This document shows, in pieces, positions 1 through 7,742 of a stretch of DNA of 26,571 nt (positions within the stretch are counted from its first letter, which is position 1; each line of letters begins with the position of its first letter). The notes beneath the pieces were generated by a model. The model saw only the letters and a program-made list of their open reading frames with translations. It did no database searches and had not been told where the DNA came from. The translations under genes were made by a program, and so were the position numbers. Source of the stretch: a virus. Location: the IMG/VR virus record IMGVR_UViG_3300021365_001169, positions 1 through 26,571 of that record. One strand, 5' to 3'.

Positions 1-1
1 T

Positions 2-358
2 CAGGTAGTCAGAGAACAAGAACGCAAAGAGTCTGGAATAGATCAACAAGATGGTTTAAATAAATCTAAGAAAAAACAAATATTATTTTTTACAGCAAGT
101 TGGTGTGGACCCTGCCAGAGTTGGAAGCAAAAAGAGTTGGCAAGATTTAAAACCAACCCTAAGTGGAAGATTTCAGAAGGGCCAGAGGCCATGATAAGGA
201 TTGTAGACATCGACAAACCATCTAACAAACAGCTAATGTTTAATAAACAAACTAGGGTAGTGCCTGAGTTTGTTCTAATGGTAAACGGTAAATATAAATC
301 CCATAAAACAGGTTATCAGTCTGCTGAAACTGTAGGGCGTATGTATAACCAATGGTGA
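2..358 (+). CDS. Thioredoxin-like protein (partial, 5' end missing)
   Basis: The frame is open from the window's left edge to the TGA at 356-358, so the N-terminus lies outside. It encodes a redox-active WCGPC motif (codons around 104-118) preceded by a hydrophobic strand (ILFFTAS), the usual beta1-alpha1 entrance of a thioredoxin fold. A VVPEF segment about 60 residues later fits the conserved cis-proline loop. A thioredoxin reduces disulfides in client proteins. A class II ribonucleotide reductase, which needs its C-terminal cysteine pair re-reduced by thioredoxin, lies about 0.7 kb downstream, so this is a plausible electron donor (inference). The in-frame TTG at 137 would delete the catalytic motif and is not the start. 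The fold assignment is firm; the physiological partner is not proven. Confidence 0.85.
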   Translation, partial: QVVREQERKESGIDQQDGLNKSKKKQILFFTASWCGPCQSWKQKELARFKTNPKWKISEGPEAMIRIVDIDKPSNKQLMFNKQTRVVPEFVLMVNGKYKSHKTGYQSAETVGRMYNQW

Positions 359-639
359 ATCCATACCAAGTGATGTCTTCTATCTTTTCCGAAGACGGTC
401 TAAAAATCTTAGACTTTACCCTGAAAGTTCAGAGTGAAACCTCTATAGACATATATAAGAATGACGAGTCTATCGTTATAGACTTTCAGGAAAATCAACC
501 AACGGTAACAATAAAAAAGATAATAAGACTTAAATTAACCGTAGAAGGTATCGAGCTAAGGGAAGACGGCGGGATACTTAAACTGGATTACTTCCCTAAT
601 ATACCTTTTAAATACGAGTGGTTAGAAAATGAACAGTGA
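352..639 (+). CDS. Hypothetical protein, 95 aa
   Basis: I do not recognise this protein. It starts at an ATG overlapping the end of the thioredoxin-like gene by 7 bases and overlaps the next gene by 11, so it is translated within the same dense cluster. The sequence alternates charged and hydrophobic residues in short stretches (for example SIVIDF and LKLTVEGIEL), which suggests a small all-beta protein. It has no cysteine motif, signal peptide or membrane helix. It is counted as a gene because of length, strand and tight packing; no function is assigned. Confidence 0.6.
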   Translation: MVNPYQVMSSIFSEDGLKILDFTLKVQSETSIDIYKNDESIVIDFQENQPTVTIKKIIRLKLTVEGIELREDGGILKLDYFPNIPFKYEWLENEQ

Positions 640-934
640 AATTAAAACTACAGTAGGTTTAGATATTGAAAAAAAGTTTAAAGGAAGAAGTAGAAACAAA
701 AGAATAGCCGAGTCTTGTCTGCTGCTCGCAGACGAATGGGCAACAGTAAGGGGCGATGCGATTCAAGACTTTACAAAGTCGCAAGCAAAAAAAGCATGTA
801 AAAAATATATAAAAGAAAACCTAAAGGAAGAGATAGCAGGAAACCCTCTTGTCACTATGCTAGTTAGCCTTATCGTGAAGTTAATTATAGAGTGGGTTGT
901 AGAAAATTACATCACAAAATTAATGAGACAGTAA
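629..934 (+). CDS. Small protein with hydrophobic C-terminal helix, 101 aa
   Basis: I do not recognise this protein. The N-terminal two thirds are rich in Lys, Arg and Glu and probably helical. From about residue 71 a run of Leu, Val and Ile (PLVTMLVSLIVKLII) forms a hydrophobic helix interrupted by one Lys, so it could be a membrane anchor or an amphipathic helix. It is the last gene before the promoter at 947-975. No enzyme motif is visible. Confidence 0.6.
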   Translation: MNSEIKTTVGLDIEKKFKGRSRNKRIAESCLLLADEWATVRGDAIQDFTKSQAKKACKKYIKENLKEEIAGNPLVTMLVSLIVKLIIEWVVENYITKLMRQ

Positions 935-946
935 CACAAATTGTGC

Positions 947-975
947 TTGATTTTTTACAGTTCTCAATCTATAAT
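947..975 (+). promoter_or_regulatory. Sigma-70-type promoter upstream of nrdJ
   Basis: TTGATT (947-952) and a perfect TATAAT (970-975) are separated by 17 bases, the optimal housekeeping-sigma spacing. It lies in one of the few intergenic gaps (935-1016), and an AGAGGA ribosome-binding site (1003-1008) precedes the ATG at 1017. An 11-base palindrome, CACAAATTGTG (935-945), sits immediately upstream of the -35. The next gene junctions downstream are overlaps or very short gaps, so this promoter could serve a long transcript. Confidence 0.8.
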
Positions 976-1016
976 ATACTATCTACTAAACATTTAATAT
1001 ACAGAGGAACAAATTA

Positions 1017-3206
1017 ATGTCATTGAAGTCCCTTATGGATTATACTTTTGTTAGCAAATATGCACGATGGATACCGGAAAAGAAAAGAAGAGAAACTTGG
1101 AACGAGGCTGTAGATAGAGTCAAGCAAATGATGCTTGAGAAATACGCAGACAAACCAGAAGTATTACCAGAAGTAGAATGGGCATACGAACAAATGCGTA
1201 AAAAGAGAGTGCTTGGTAGTCAGCGCGCTCTACAATTTGGCGGCAAGCCAATCTTTAAACACAATGCAAGAATGTATAATTGCATTGTATCTTTCTGTGA
1301 CAGAACAAGATTCTTTCAAGAATGTATGTATCTTCTTCTGTGCGGCTGTGGAACAGGGTTTAGTGTACAAAAACACCACATAGACAAACTACCAGAATTA
1401 CTACCTAAAAAAGAAGGAAGTAAAAAATATGTCATACCTGACACGATTGAGGGGTGGAGTGATGCTGTCGGAGTCCTCGTATCAAGTTATTTTAATCAAT
1501 TTGCTGATGAAGAGTTGTTTGTAGAATATTCTGGCAAGAATGTAAACTTCGACTATAGCGAGATTCGCCCTGCTGGAGCATACCTTAAATCTAGTGGAGG
1601 CAAAGCACCGGGACCAGAGCCGCTTAAAAAAGCACTTACAAACATTAGAAAAATTTTAGACAAGGCATTGAAAGATGGACAAACAAAACTCTCACCCATC
1701 CAAGCTTATGACATTGTTATGCATACCGCTGACGCTGTTATTTCTGGCGGGGTCCGCCGTAGTGCTACCATTTGCGTATTTAGCCCTGACGACACTGAGA
1801 TGGCGACCGCTAAAACAGGAACTTGGTTCATCGACAACCCACAAAGAGGAAGATCCAATAACTCGGCGCTTCTACTCAGGGACGAAACGAGCAAAGAGCA
1901 ATTCGCAGAATTAATGAAATCTGTCAAAGAGTTTGGAGAACCGGGATTTGTTTGGTCAGACAGTACAGAGTTGCTAGTCAATCCCTGCGTTGAGATTGGT
2001 ATGTGGCCTGTGTGCGAAAAAACAAAAGAGTCAGGATGGCAGGCTTGTAATCTTAGTACAATCAACTGTGCAAAAATTAAAACAGAACAAGACTTTTTTG
2101 ATGCCTGTCGTGCCGCCACCATCATAGGCACTCTACAGGCGGGTTTTTCGGAGTTTGAATATCTGGGCAAGGCGTCAGAAAGAATTATCTCCAGAGAAGC
2201 TTTGCTTGGTGTAAGTATGACGGGTATAATGGAGCAGCATCAAATTTGCTTAGACGCAACTGCACAAAAGCGTGGCGCTACTATTGTAAAGAAAACAAAC
2301 AAAAAGATTGCAGAAATGATCGGTGTCAATCAAGCCGCTCGCACTACCTGTATCAAACCAGAAGGTACTTCTAGCTGCATCCTTGGTACATCTAGCGGCA
2401 TCCATCCACATCACGCCAAACGCTACATTAGGCGAGTACAGGCAAATAAGATGGAACCTATCTATAATTACATGAAAGAAATTAACCCTAGAGCATGTGA
2501 AGAAAGCGTTTGGAGTAATAATGATAGCGATGACGTTGTTGGTTTTTGCGTAGAAGTTCCAGACGGAAGTAAAACTAAAAATGCAGTAGATGCTATTCAG
2601 TTGTTGGACTATGTAAAGTCTACACAGCAAAACTGGGTAATTAACGGTACTAATAAAGAACTATGTACACAACCTTGGCTTGTTCATAATGTAAGTAATA
2701 CTATCAATGTTAAGCCAGACGAATGGCAAGAAGTAGAAAAGTATATTTATAAGAATAGAAAATATTTCTGTGGCATTTCTTTACTTCCTATTTCTGGAGA
2801 TAAAGACTATCCTCAAGCCCCTTTTACTACCGTATATCTGCCAAGCGAACAAGTTGCACACTACGGTGACGCATCTTTGTTTGTTAGCGGTCTGATCGAA
2901 GTCGCCCTTACGCTTTGGGAAGACAATCTATGGACCGCATGTGATAGCTTGCTTGGCGTAGGTGAAAAGATCAAAGGTAATGGAAAAAAAGCTTGGAAAG
3001 ACCGATGCAAGAAATTTGCCGGTAAATATTTCAATGGAGACTTGAGACAATTAACCTACTGCATGAAAGATGTATACAACTGGAAAGAGTGGGTTGACAT
3101 GAATCGTGAATATAAAGATGTAGATTTTACAAATGTTATCGAGGAAACTAACAATGTTCAACCAGAGCAGGAGCTTGCCTGCGCAGGAGGAAAGTGCGAA
3201 ATATGA
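1017..3206 (+). CDS. nrdJ: Class II (B12-dependent) ribonucleoside-triphosphate reductase
   Basis: This is a monomeric adenosylcobalamin-dependent reductase of the Lactobacillus leichmannii RTPR type, converting ribonucleoside triphosphates to dNTPs in the cytoplasm. At 729 aa it is close to the roughly 740 aa of that family. The visible catalytic set is NPCVEI at residues 322-327, with C324 as the thiyl-radical cysteine and N322 and E326 beside it. C89 (YNC) and C344 (ACNL) fit the active-site disulfide pair. A C-terminal CAGGKC (C722, C727) fits the swinging pair that thioredoxin reduces. Class II enzymes need no oxygen and no separate radical subunit, and none is seen nearby. It starts at the first ATG after AGAGGA (1003-1008) and its own promoter; the stop overlaps the dUTPase start as ATGA. 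No intein or intron interrupts it. Confidence 0.95.
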   Translation: MSLKSLMDYTFVSKYARWIPEKKRRETWNEAVDRVKQMMLEKYADKPEVLPEVEWAYEQMRKKRVLGSQRALQFGGKPIFKHNARMYNCIVSFCDRTRFFQECMYLLLCGCGTGFSVQKHHIDKLPELLPKKEGSKKYVIPDTIEGWSDAVGVLVSSYFNQFADEELFVEYSGKNVNFDYSEIRPAGAYLKSSGGKAPGPEPLKKALTNIRKILDKALKDGQTKLSPIQAYDIVMHTADAVISGGVRRSATICVFSPDDTEMATAKTGTWFIDNPQRGRSNNSALLLRDETSKEQFAELMKSVKEFGEPGFVWSDSTELLVNPCVEIGMWPVCEKTKESGWQACNLSTINCAKIKTEQDFFDACRAATIIGTLQAGFSEFEYLGKASERIISREALLGVSMTGIMEQHQICLDATAQKRGATIVKKTNKKIAEMIGVNQAARTTCIKPEGTSSCILGTSSGIHPHHAKRYIRRVQANKMEPIYNYMKEINPRACEESVWSNNDSDDVVGFCVEVPDGSKTKNAVDAIQLLDYVKSTQQNWVINGTNKELCTQPWLVHNVSNTINVKPDEWQEVEKYIYKNRKYFCGISLLPISGDKDYPQAPFTTVYLPSEQVAHYGDASLFVSGLIEVALTLWEDNLWTACDSLLGVGEKIKGNGKKAWKDRCKKFAGKYFNGDLRQLTYCMKDVYNWKEWVDMNREYKDVDFTNVIEETNNVQPEQELACAGGKCEI

Positions 3207-3715
3207 GTACCCATCCAGATGAATTAGCCAGAGAGAAAATGTTAAGAAAATCACAAAATAAACATAGAGCGCCATTTCCTAGTTGGAATGGGCCACAGTT
3301 AAAAGTGCAAAAACTTGACGGCATGGCAATTGTCCCAACCAAAGCAAACAGATCGGACGCTGGGTACGACCTTTATGCTTTACATGGGGCTATAATTGAA
3401 AAACACTGCCATAAACTAATTAAGACAGGGATCGCTATGGCTATTCCAGAAGGTTACGTTGGGTTAATTTGGCCTAGATCTGGAATGGCGTATAAACATG
3501 GAATAGACGTGTTCGCTGGCGTCATAGATTCGTCTTATAGAGGTGATATTGGGGTTATACTATACAACTCTCAGTATAACGACTACAAGTTACAAAAAGG
3601 CGACAGAATAGCACAAATAGTATTTCAAAAAGTAGAGGATTTTGACTTACAGTTGGTAAACAACTTGGACGATACAAATAGAGGATCGGGAGGGTTTGGA
3701 AGTTCTGGCTCATAA
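3203..3715 (+). CDS. dut: dUTP diphosphatase (trimeric type)
   Basis: It hydrolyses dUTP to dUMP and pyrophosphate, keeping uracil out of phage DNA and feeding dTMP synthesis. All five motifs of the homotrimeric family are present in order: DAGYDLYA, PRSGMA, GVIDSSYRGDIGVILYN, GDRIAQIVF and the C-terminal glycine-rich arm RGSGGFGSSG that closes over the substrate. I chose the ATG at 3203 because it overlaps the nrdJ stop as ATGA, as at many junctions here, and AGGAGG lies at 3185-3190. A GTG at 3194 would be only 3 bases from that site. The product is 170 aa, with about 40 residues of lysine- and proline-containing extension before motif 1. Confidence 0.96.
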   Translation: MSTHPDELAREKMLRKSQNKHRAPFPSWNGPQLKVQKLDGMAIVPTKANRSDAGYDLYALHGAIIEKHCHKLIKTGIAMAIPEGYVGLIWPRSGMAYKHGIDVFAGVIDSSYRGDIGVILYNSQYNDYKLQKGDRIAQIVFQKVEDFDLQLVNNLDDTNRGSGGFGSSGS

Positions 3716-3736
3716 CACTAATAATAAGGCTAACAG

Positions 3737-4402
3737 ATGACCAAGAGAAAAACCAGAAAAGAAAACTTAGCACCACAAAAAGTTAAAATAGTAGAGGCTA
3801 AAACACCCAGACAAAAAGACTATATAAGAGCAATCATAGAAAACGATGTGATATTCTGTACCGGTCCCTCTGGTTGTGGTAAGTCTTTCATAGCTTCGGG
3901 CATAGCAGCAGAACACTTACACCGTGAAGACATAGACCAAGTTGTTGTAACCCGTCCGCTGGTATGTACTGGTAAGGAAATAGGGTCGCTACCGGGAGAA
4001 CTTCTCGATAAGATAGCGCCCTATCTCCTGCCAATGCAAGAAAATTTCAAGTTTTTCCTTGGAAGAGCTTACTATGGACACTATAGTAATGAAGGTAAGA
4101 TTAAATATGCGCCACTAGAAATCATGCGAGGGTCTACGTTTCATAATTCATATATGATATTAGACGAAGCACAGAACTGTACTTGGGAACAAATCAAAAT
4201 GTTTATCACCCGAATGGGACAGGGCAGTAAGGTTATTATAAACGGGGACGTAAGACAAACGGACCTAAACAGAAAGAGTGGTCTAGAAGAAATTATAGAT
4301 AAGTTAGATGGACTAGAGGGTGTCGGTGTGTGTAGATTAGGATATAGCGACATCCAAAGGAACGGAATATTAGGAAATATATTAAATAGATTGGAGAATT
4401 AA
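3737..4402 (+). CDS. phoH: PhoH-like P-loop ATPase
   Basis: This protein of 221 aa carries a Walker A motif GPSGCGKS (residues 43-50) and a Walker B LDEAQ (D143, E144), followed by the GDVRQTDL segment typical of the PhoH family. PhoH proteins are cytoplasmic ATPases related to the helicase core of RecD/SF1 enzymes. They are very common in marine and T4-like phages, but their role in infection is not settled. The gene has a 21-base gap upstream with AAGG as a possible ribosome-binding site, and its TAA overlaps the next ATG (TAATG). The family call is firm; the function is open. Confidence 0.93.
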   Translation: MTKRKTRKENLAPQKVKIVEAKTPRQKDYIRAIIENDVIFCTGPSGCGKSFIASGIAAEHLHREDIDQVVVTRPLVCTGKEIGSLPGELLDKIAPYLLPMQENFKFFLGRAYYGHYSNEGKIKYAPLEIMRGSTFHNSYMILDEAQNCTWEQIKMFITRMGQGSKVIINGDVRQTDLNRKSGLEEIIDKLDGLEGVGVCRLGYSDIQRNGILGNILNRLEN

Positions 4403-4755
4403 TGCCGATATATGATTACGAATGCAAAGACTGTGGAGCAGAAGTAACTGACGTGTTTCAAAAAGTTACAGACCCAGAGTTAAAAAAATGTGAGGCTTGT
4501 GGAACAAGCGGACTTTACAGGGTTGTTACAGGCGGGCTTCACAGTTTCATGGCGGGTAGCAACACAATAGGTAGCATTGCAGATAAGAACACTCGCACCA
4601 ATAAAAATAAGATAAACGAGATGGAGGCTATGAAAAAAGAAAAGAATCCTCCACCAGAAAAACCTTGGCATCATAAACAGGGAGATAAGTCTTTGAAAGA
4701 TATAAATAAAATGTCAGAGAATCAAAAAACTAAATACATCATGGAGGGAAGATGA
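4402..4755 (+). CDS. FmdB-type zinc-ribbon protein
   Basis: The first 50 residues match the FmdB/CxxC zinc-ribbon family: MPIYDYEC opening, CKDC near residue 8 and CEAC near residue 31, two cysteine pairs able to bind one zinc. After the ribbon the protein becomes a charged, Lys/Glu/Asn-rich, probably disordered tail to residue 117. Family members are small putative regulators and occur in both bacteria and phages. No DNA target can be inferred. It overlaps phoH by TAATG and the following gene by ATGA. Confidence 0.85.
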   Translation: MPIYDYECKDCGAEVTDVFQKVTDPELKKCEACGTSGLYRVVTGGLHSFMAGSNTIGSIADKNTRTNKNKINEMEAMKKEKNPPPEKPWHHKQGDKSLKDINKMSENQKTKYIMEGR

Positions 4756-5078
4756 AGTACATAAACGAAGATACAAAAAATATGCAAGAAATAAATATAA
4801 AAAAGGAGATAGATTTTAATAAGAACGGAACTGTTTCTCAAGGTAAAGAAAAAACATACGCAAAAATTGTAGAATCTGAAAAAGATAAAACATACTTAAT
4901 AAAAATTTATCAAAACCAACCATTTGATCCTATGGGGTCAGCGGCAACTAGAGAAAATTACTTAGAAACAAAACTTAAAAGAGTGTCAAAAGACACATTC
5001 GATTTTTATTTAATTTACTTACAAACAAAAAATTCAATTTATTTAACAAGGACAAACAGGAGATTTATAAATGAGTAA
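4752..5078 (+). CDS. Hypothetical protein, 108 aa
   Basis: I do not recognise this protein. It is rich in Lys, Asn and Ile, with an alternating pattern (AKIVESEKDKTYLIKIYQ) that suggests beta strands in the middle and a tyrosine-rich end. No cysteine, signal peptide or membrane segment is seen. Its start overlaps the stop of the zinc-ribbon gene as ATGA, and it overlaps the next gene by 8 bases. The packing supports it being translated. Confidence 0.6.
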   Translation: MKYINEDTKNMQEINIKKEIDFNKNGTVSQGKEKTYAKIVESEKDKTYLIKIYQNQPFDPMGSAATRENYLETKLKRVSKDTFDFYLIYLQTKNSIYLTRTNRRFINE

Positions 5079-5391
5079 ACGAGGACCATTAAGTAAGATA
5101 GAAAAATTTTACATAGAAAACAACTGTGACGTAGATCTAGATGTACTATCGTCAGATTTAGATAGAGCAAAAAGTGTAGTTAAAGCCTATGCCAGCAAGT
5201 GTCAAAAAAAGAAAAAGAACACAGAAGACACTAAACAAAAAAAAGAGCCTACACACCTAGCATCTCAAATACCTTCCAGTAGAGGTTCTACGGTAATGAC
5301 AGAAAATGGATCTACAATTTCAGATGATTTCAGAAAAAAATCACAGTTCTTAGGAAAAAGAAGTGAGTGTACAACTTCCATAAGGAGATAG
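5071..5391 (+). CDS. Hypothetical basic protein, 106 aa
   Basis: I do not recognise this protein. The first 45 residues look helical (SKIEKFYIENN, then DLDRAKSVVKAYASK), followed by a lysine-rich linker and a Ser/Thr-rich, probably disordered tail. The composition (many Lys/Arg, low hydrophobicity) would suit a nucleic-acid- or protein-binding accessory factor, but that is only a guess. A CAGGAGA ribosome-binding site precedes the ATG, and the gene overlaps its upstream neighbour by 8 bases. Confidence 0.6.
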   Translation: MSKRGPLSKIEKFYIENNCDVDLDVLSSDLDRAKSVVKAYASKCQKKKKNTEDTKQKKEPTHLASQIPSSRGSTVMTENGSTISDDFRKKSQFLGKRSECTTSIRR

Positions 5392-5392
5392 A

Positions 5393-5818
5393 ATGGATAG
5401 GGAAAAATGGTTGAAAGACTATAGAAAAAATAAACAAGCGGTTTGGATTAGGTGTAAGCTAACAAATGGCGAAGAATTTAACTATGATAAATTTGAAGGA
5501 TGGAGAGAGTTAAAAGCCAAGTGTGATGAAGAAGATTTATTTTTATTAGAATTGTACTTGCAATATCGCTCTCATAAGGCTACTATAGATATAAGCGATG
5601 CGGTAGATGGTGTCTATTTAATTAGATCATTGCTGGGTGCATTAGGCTCAGACTCTAAAGAATACTACACGATTGGTTTAGTAAAAGGGTCTAATGTCTC
5701 TAAAAAAATGTGGATTACACCAGAACTTGTATTAGATAAAGAATATGAAGATGAAATTGAAAACTGTTTTGAAGAAGCAATCATCTATGACAAAACGAAA
5801 GAGAACAGACAAGAGTAA
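5393..5818 (+). CDS. Hypothetical acidic protein, 141 aa
   Basis: I do not recognise this protein. It starts one base after the previous stop with a good AAGGAG site. The N-terminal half mixes aromatic and charged residues (MDREKWLKDYRKNKQAVW). The middle (DAVDGVYLIRSLLGALG) looks like a hydrophobic helix in a soluble protein, and the C-terminal 30 residues are strongly acidic. It overlaps the start of the next gene. There is no catalytic motif that I can name. Confidence 0.6.
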   Translation: MDREKWLKDYRKNKQAVWIRCKLTNGEEFNYDKFEGWRELKAKCDEEDLFLLELYLQYRSHKATIDISDAVDGVYLIRSLLGALGSDSKEYYTIGLVKGSNVSKKMWITPELVLDKEYEDEIENCFEEAIIYDKTKENRQE

Positions 5819-6242
5819 GTATAAACACCAAACAACTGGTGATCATTGCACATGCGCTTCTTATTTGGCGGAAATGATGTGTCTTCGCCTAGCAGAGTAC
5901 AAGAACGAAGGCAATCTTACATATAAATTCTGGAACAAGAAACCTTGGGATTGGACTTTTAAGCAGCAAATGTTTGCTGCAAATAGTCTAATAAAGAAGT
6001 ACGGCGAGAAAGCTGTACTAAAGGCGGTTGCTAATCAAAAATCCGTGTTCTCTCTAAAGAACAAACGTCTTGTCCCAGAAATAATTAAACAGAAAAAAAT
6101 AATAGAAGAAGAAGACAAGAAACCTAATCAGGAATTAGACGTAAAGAAAGAAGCAAAGACTAGGAAGAAATCTTACGGAAAGAAATCTGGACTAAACAAA
6201 CTTAGAGGATTAGACAATGGCAAAGAAGAAAGCCAAGAATAA
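5787..6242 (+). CDS. Hypothetical lysine-rich protein, 151 aa
   Basis: I do not recognise this protein. I chose the ATG at 5787 (MTKRKRT) rather than the one at 5745, because the upstream extension merely overlaps the conserved-looking end of the preceding gene; this remains uncertain. A short segment HCTCASYLAEMM (H, two Cys) is followed by aromatic-rich helices and then a highly basic, probably disordered tail of about 60 residues. The gene ends 26 bases inside uvsX. Its position directly ahead of the recombinase and its basic charge would fit a DNA-associated role, by inference only. Confidence 0.6.
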   Translation: MTKRKRTDKSKYKHQTTGDHCTCASYLAEMMCLRLAEYKNEGNLTYKFWNKKPWDWTFKQQMFAANSLIKKYGEKAVLKAVANQKSVFSLKNKRLVPEIIKQKKIIEEEDKKPNQELDVKKEAKTRKKSYGKKSGLNKLRGLDNGKEESQE

Positions 6243-7323
6243 ATTTGAAGACGACATTGTAAGCAATGGGATTATTAAAAAATATGGAGACATTGTAGAA
6301 GAAGGCACAAAGGTGCTTAAAGATCTAGAAAATTTCCAAACCCTATCAATCTCTCCAGCCTTAGACCTAGCGCTAGGCGGTGGACTAAGAGAGGGTAGTG
6401 TAACCTTGATGGCTGGCGACCCCAAGACCGGAAAAACAACCACGGCGCTTTATGCTGCGGCAAAGGCTCAACAAGCAGGCAAAACTGTTGTCTATTTTAA
6501 TACAGAGGGTAGGCTAACAAAAGAAAACTTCAAAGGTATTAAAGGTTTAGATGTAGAAAAAATTAAGATTGTCCAAGCTACAGATGCTCAACCTGTAGTG
6601 TCAGCAGAAACCTTTTTAAATGTAATAGAAACCTACGTCAAAAATACACCAGATTTCTTTGGAATTGTAGACTCATCTTCTAGCATGGTCCCCCAAGACG
6701 AATTAGATGGTGAGATTCGGACAGGTGTCAGGAATCAGTTACCTCGCCTAAACTCCATGTTTTTCAAAAGAATTTCTAATGATGTTTCAAGAACAAGAGC
6801 TATGCTGGTTTGCATCTTGCACAACATAGCTAACACAGGGGGTTCAAGATGGTCGCCCGCTAAAATGGCAGATGGAGGAAACATGATTCAGTATCAAGCT
6901 GGAACCAACATGGTAATTACCCACAGGGGCAAGTGGGAAGAGACAGACGAGAATGGTCACGATGTAGGTCAGGTTGCTAACTGGCTAGTAAAAACCTCTG
7001 CGTCTGGAGGTAAACCTAACTCAAACGCTGTATCCTATATCAAGTATGGAACAGGCATTGATGAGGTTAGAGAACTTTGTGAAATAGCAAACGAACTAAC
7101 CTTTATTAAACAAGCTGGCGCTTGGTACACCGTATCATCTGCTATAGGATCTGAAGACAAAAGAATTTTATCGCTACTGAAAAAACACGAAGTAGACGCA
7201 AAAAATCAAGAAGCTCTAGAGAAATTCTTTAAGTTTCAAGGTATGGCGAACCTGAGTAAATTCATAAAAGAGAACAAAGAGATACAAGAGTTTCTGTACG
7301 ATGAAATCAAAAGTGTTCTATGA
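6217..7323 (+). CDS. uvsX: UvsX/RecA-type recombinase
   Basis: This is a RecA-superfamily strand-exchange ATPase of 368 aa, the usual size for phage UvsX. After about 35 variable residues come the core opening SPALDLALGGGLREGS, Walker A GDPKTGKT (residues 67-74), the YFNTEG strand and a hydrophobic Walker B ending in DSSSSMVP. The segment MADGGNMIQYQAGTNMV fits loop 2 and its flanks, and a charged C-terminal tail follows. UvsX coats ssDNA, drives homologous pairing and supports recombination-dependent replication and repair. GAGGA precedes the ATG, and the end overlaps the next gene as ATGA. The following genes, especially the UvsY-like one, fit a T4-style recombination module. Confidence 0.9.
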   Translation: MAKKKAKNKFEDDIVSNGIIKKYGDIVEEGTKVLKDLENFQTLSISPALDLALGGGLREGSVTLMAGDPKTGKTTTALYAAAKAQQAGKTVVYFNTEGRLTKENFKGIKGLDVEKIKIVQATDAQPVVSAETFLNVIETYVKNTPDFFGIVDSSSSMVPQDELDGEIRTGVRNQLPRLNSMFFKRISNDVSRTRAMLVCILHNIANTGGSRWSPAKMADGGNMIQYQAGTNMVITHRGKWEETDENGHDVGQVANWLVKTSASGGKPNSNAVSYIKYGTGIDEVRELCEIANELTFIKQAGAWYTVSSAIGSEDKRILSLLKKHEVDAKNQEALEKFFKFQGMANLSKFIKENKEIQEFLYDEIKSVL

Positions 7324-7742
7324 AAGTTACGGGTTTAAACGGTAGAGGCTACAATCTAGACCTTAAAAAATATATTATAAAAAAAGATGACAAAACAAAG
7401 AAATCTCGCTATCATATGGTAGCAAGAGATCTGTTACATGAAATGTTTTCTGGTTATTCTATATTAGAAGAGGTAAAACTTCCGGGTTCTAGGTGTCCTA
7501 GTAAAAAATCTGTATTGTTCTTGGATTTTTTCATACCCAACTTGTCATTAGGGATAGAGGTTCATGGGCAACAGCACTACGAATTTTGTAAGTTTTTTCA
7601 TAAAACTAAAGCCGGATTCTTAACCTCTTTGAAAAGAGATAGTGTAAAAGAAGATTGGTGTAACTTAAACAAAATAGATTTAATTGTATTAAAGTATTCA
7701 GAAAGTATAGAAGATTGGAGAAAACAAATTGACAGCCGCTGA
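7320..7742 (+). CDS. Vsr/PD-(D/E)XK-like endonuclease
   Basis: This 140 aa protein shows a restriction-endonuclease-like core: FLDFFIP (D69), then GIEVHGQQHY (E80, H82, H86), then KRDSVKEDWC (D107, K110) and a closing IDLIVLKY strand. This D-ExH-H-RD-K pattern is what I expect of Vsr-like and related single-domain nucleases, some of which are phage homing endonucleases (the I-Bth0305I group is Vsr-like) and others repair or resolution nucleases. It sits between uvsX and the UvsY-like gene, overlapping uvsX as ATGA. Either a free-standing homing enzyme or a recombination nuclease is possible. The fold call is good; the role is inferred. Confidence 0.7.
   Translation: MKVTGLNGRGYNLDLKKYIIKKDDKTKKSRYHMVARDLLHEMFSGYSILEEVKLPGSRCPSKKSVLFLDFFIPNLSLGIEVHGQQHYEFCKFFHKTKAGFLTSLKRDSVKEDWCNLNKIDLIVLKYSESIEDWRKQIDSR

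Noticed and set aside
1706-2170. Minus-strand open frame of 154 aa inside nrdJ
   Set aside because: It lies wholly opposite conserved RNR motifs, has a Ser/Leu-rich shadow composition and no ribosome-binding site. No other minus-strand gene is supported anywhere.
2250-2630. Minus-strand frame of 126 aa inside nrdJ
   Set aside because: Cys/Phe/Ile-rich antisense composition typical of a shadow frame opposite a conserved enzyme gene.
3697-3730. Possible promoter before phoH (TTGGAA, 17 bases, TAATAA)
   Set aside because: Both hexamers are poor matches and lie mostly inside the end of dut. The three accepted promoters are far stronger.
5745-5786. Upstream start for the gene ending at 6242
   Set aside because: It would only add 14 residues from the overlap with the preceding gene. 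The ATG at 5787 gives a more usual short overlap.
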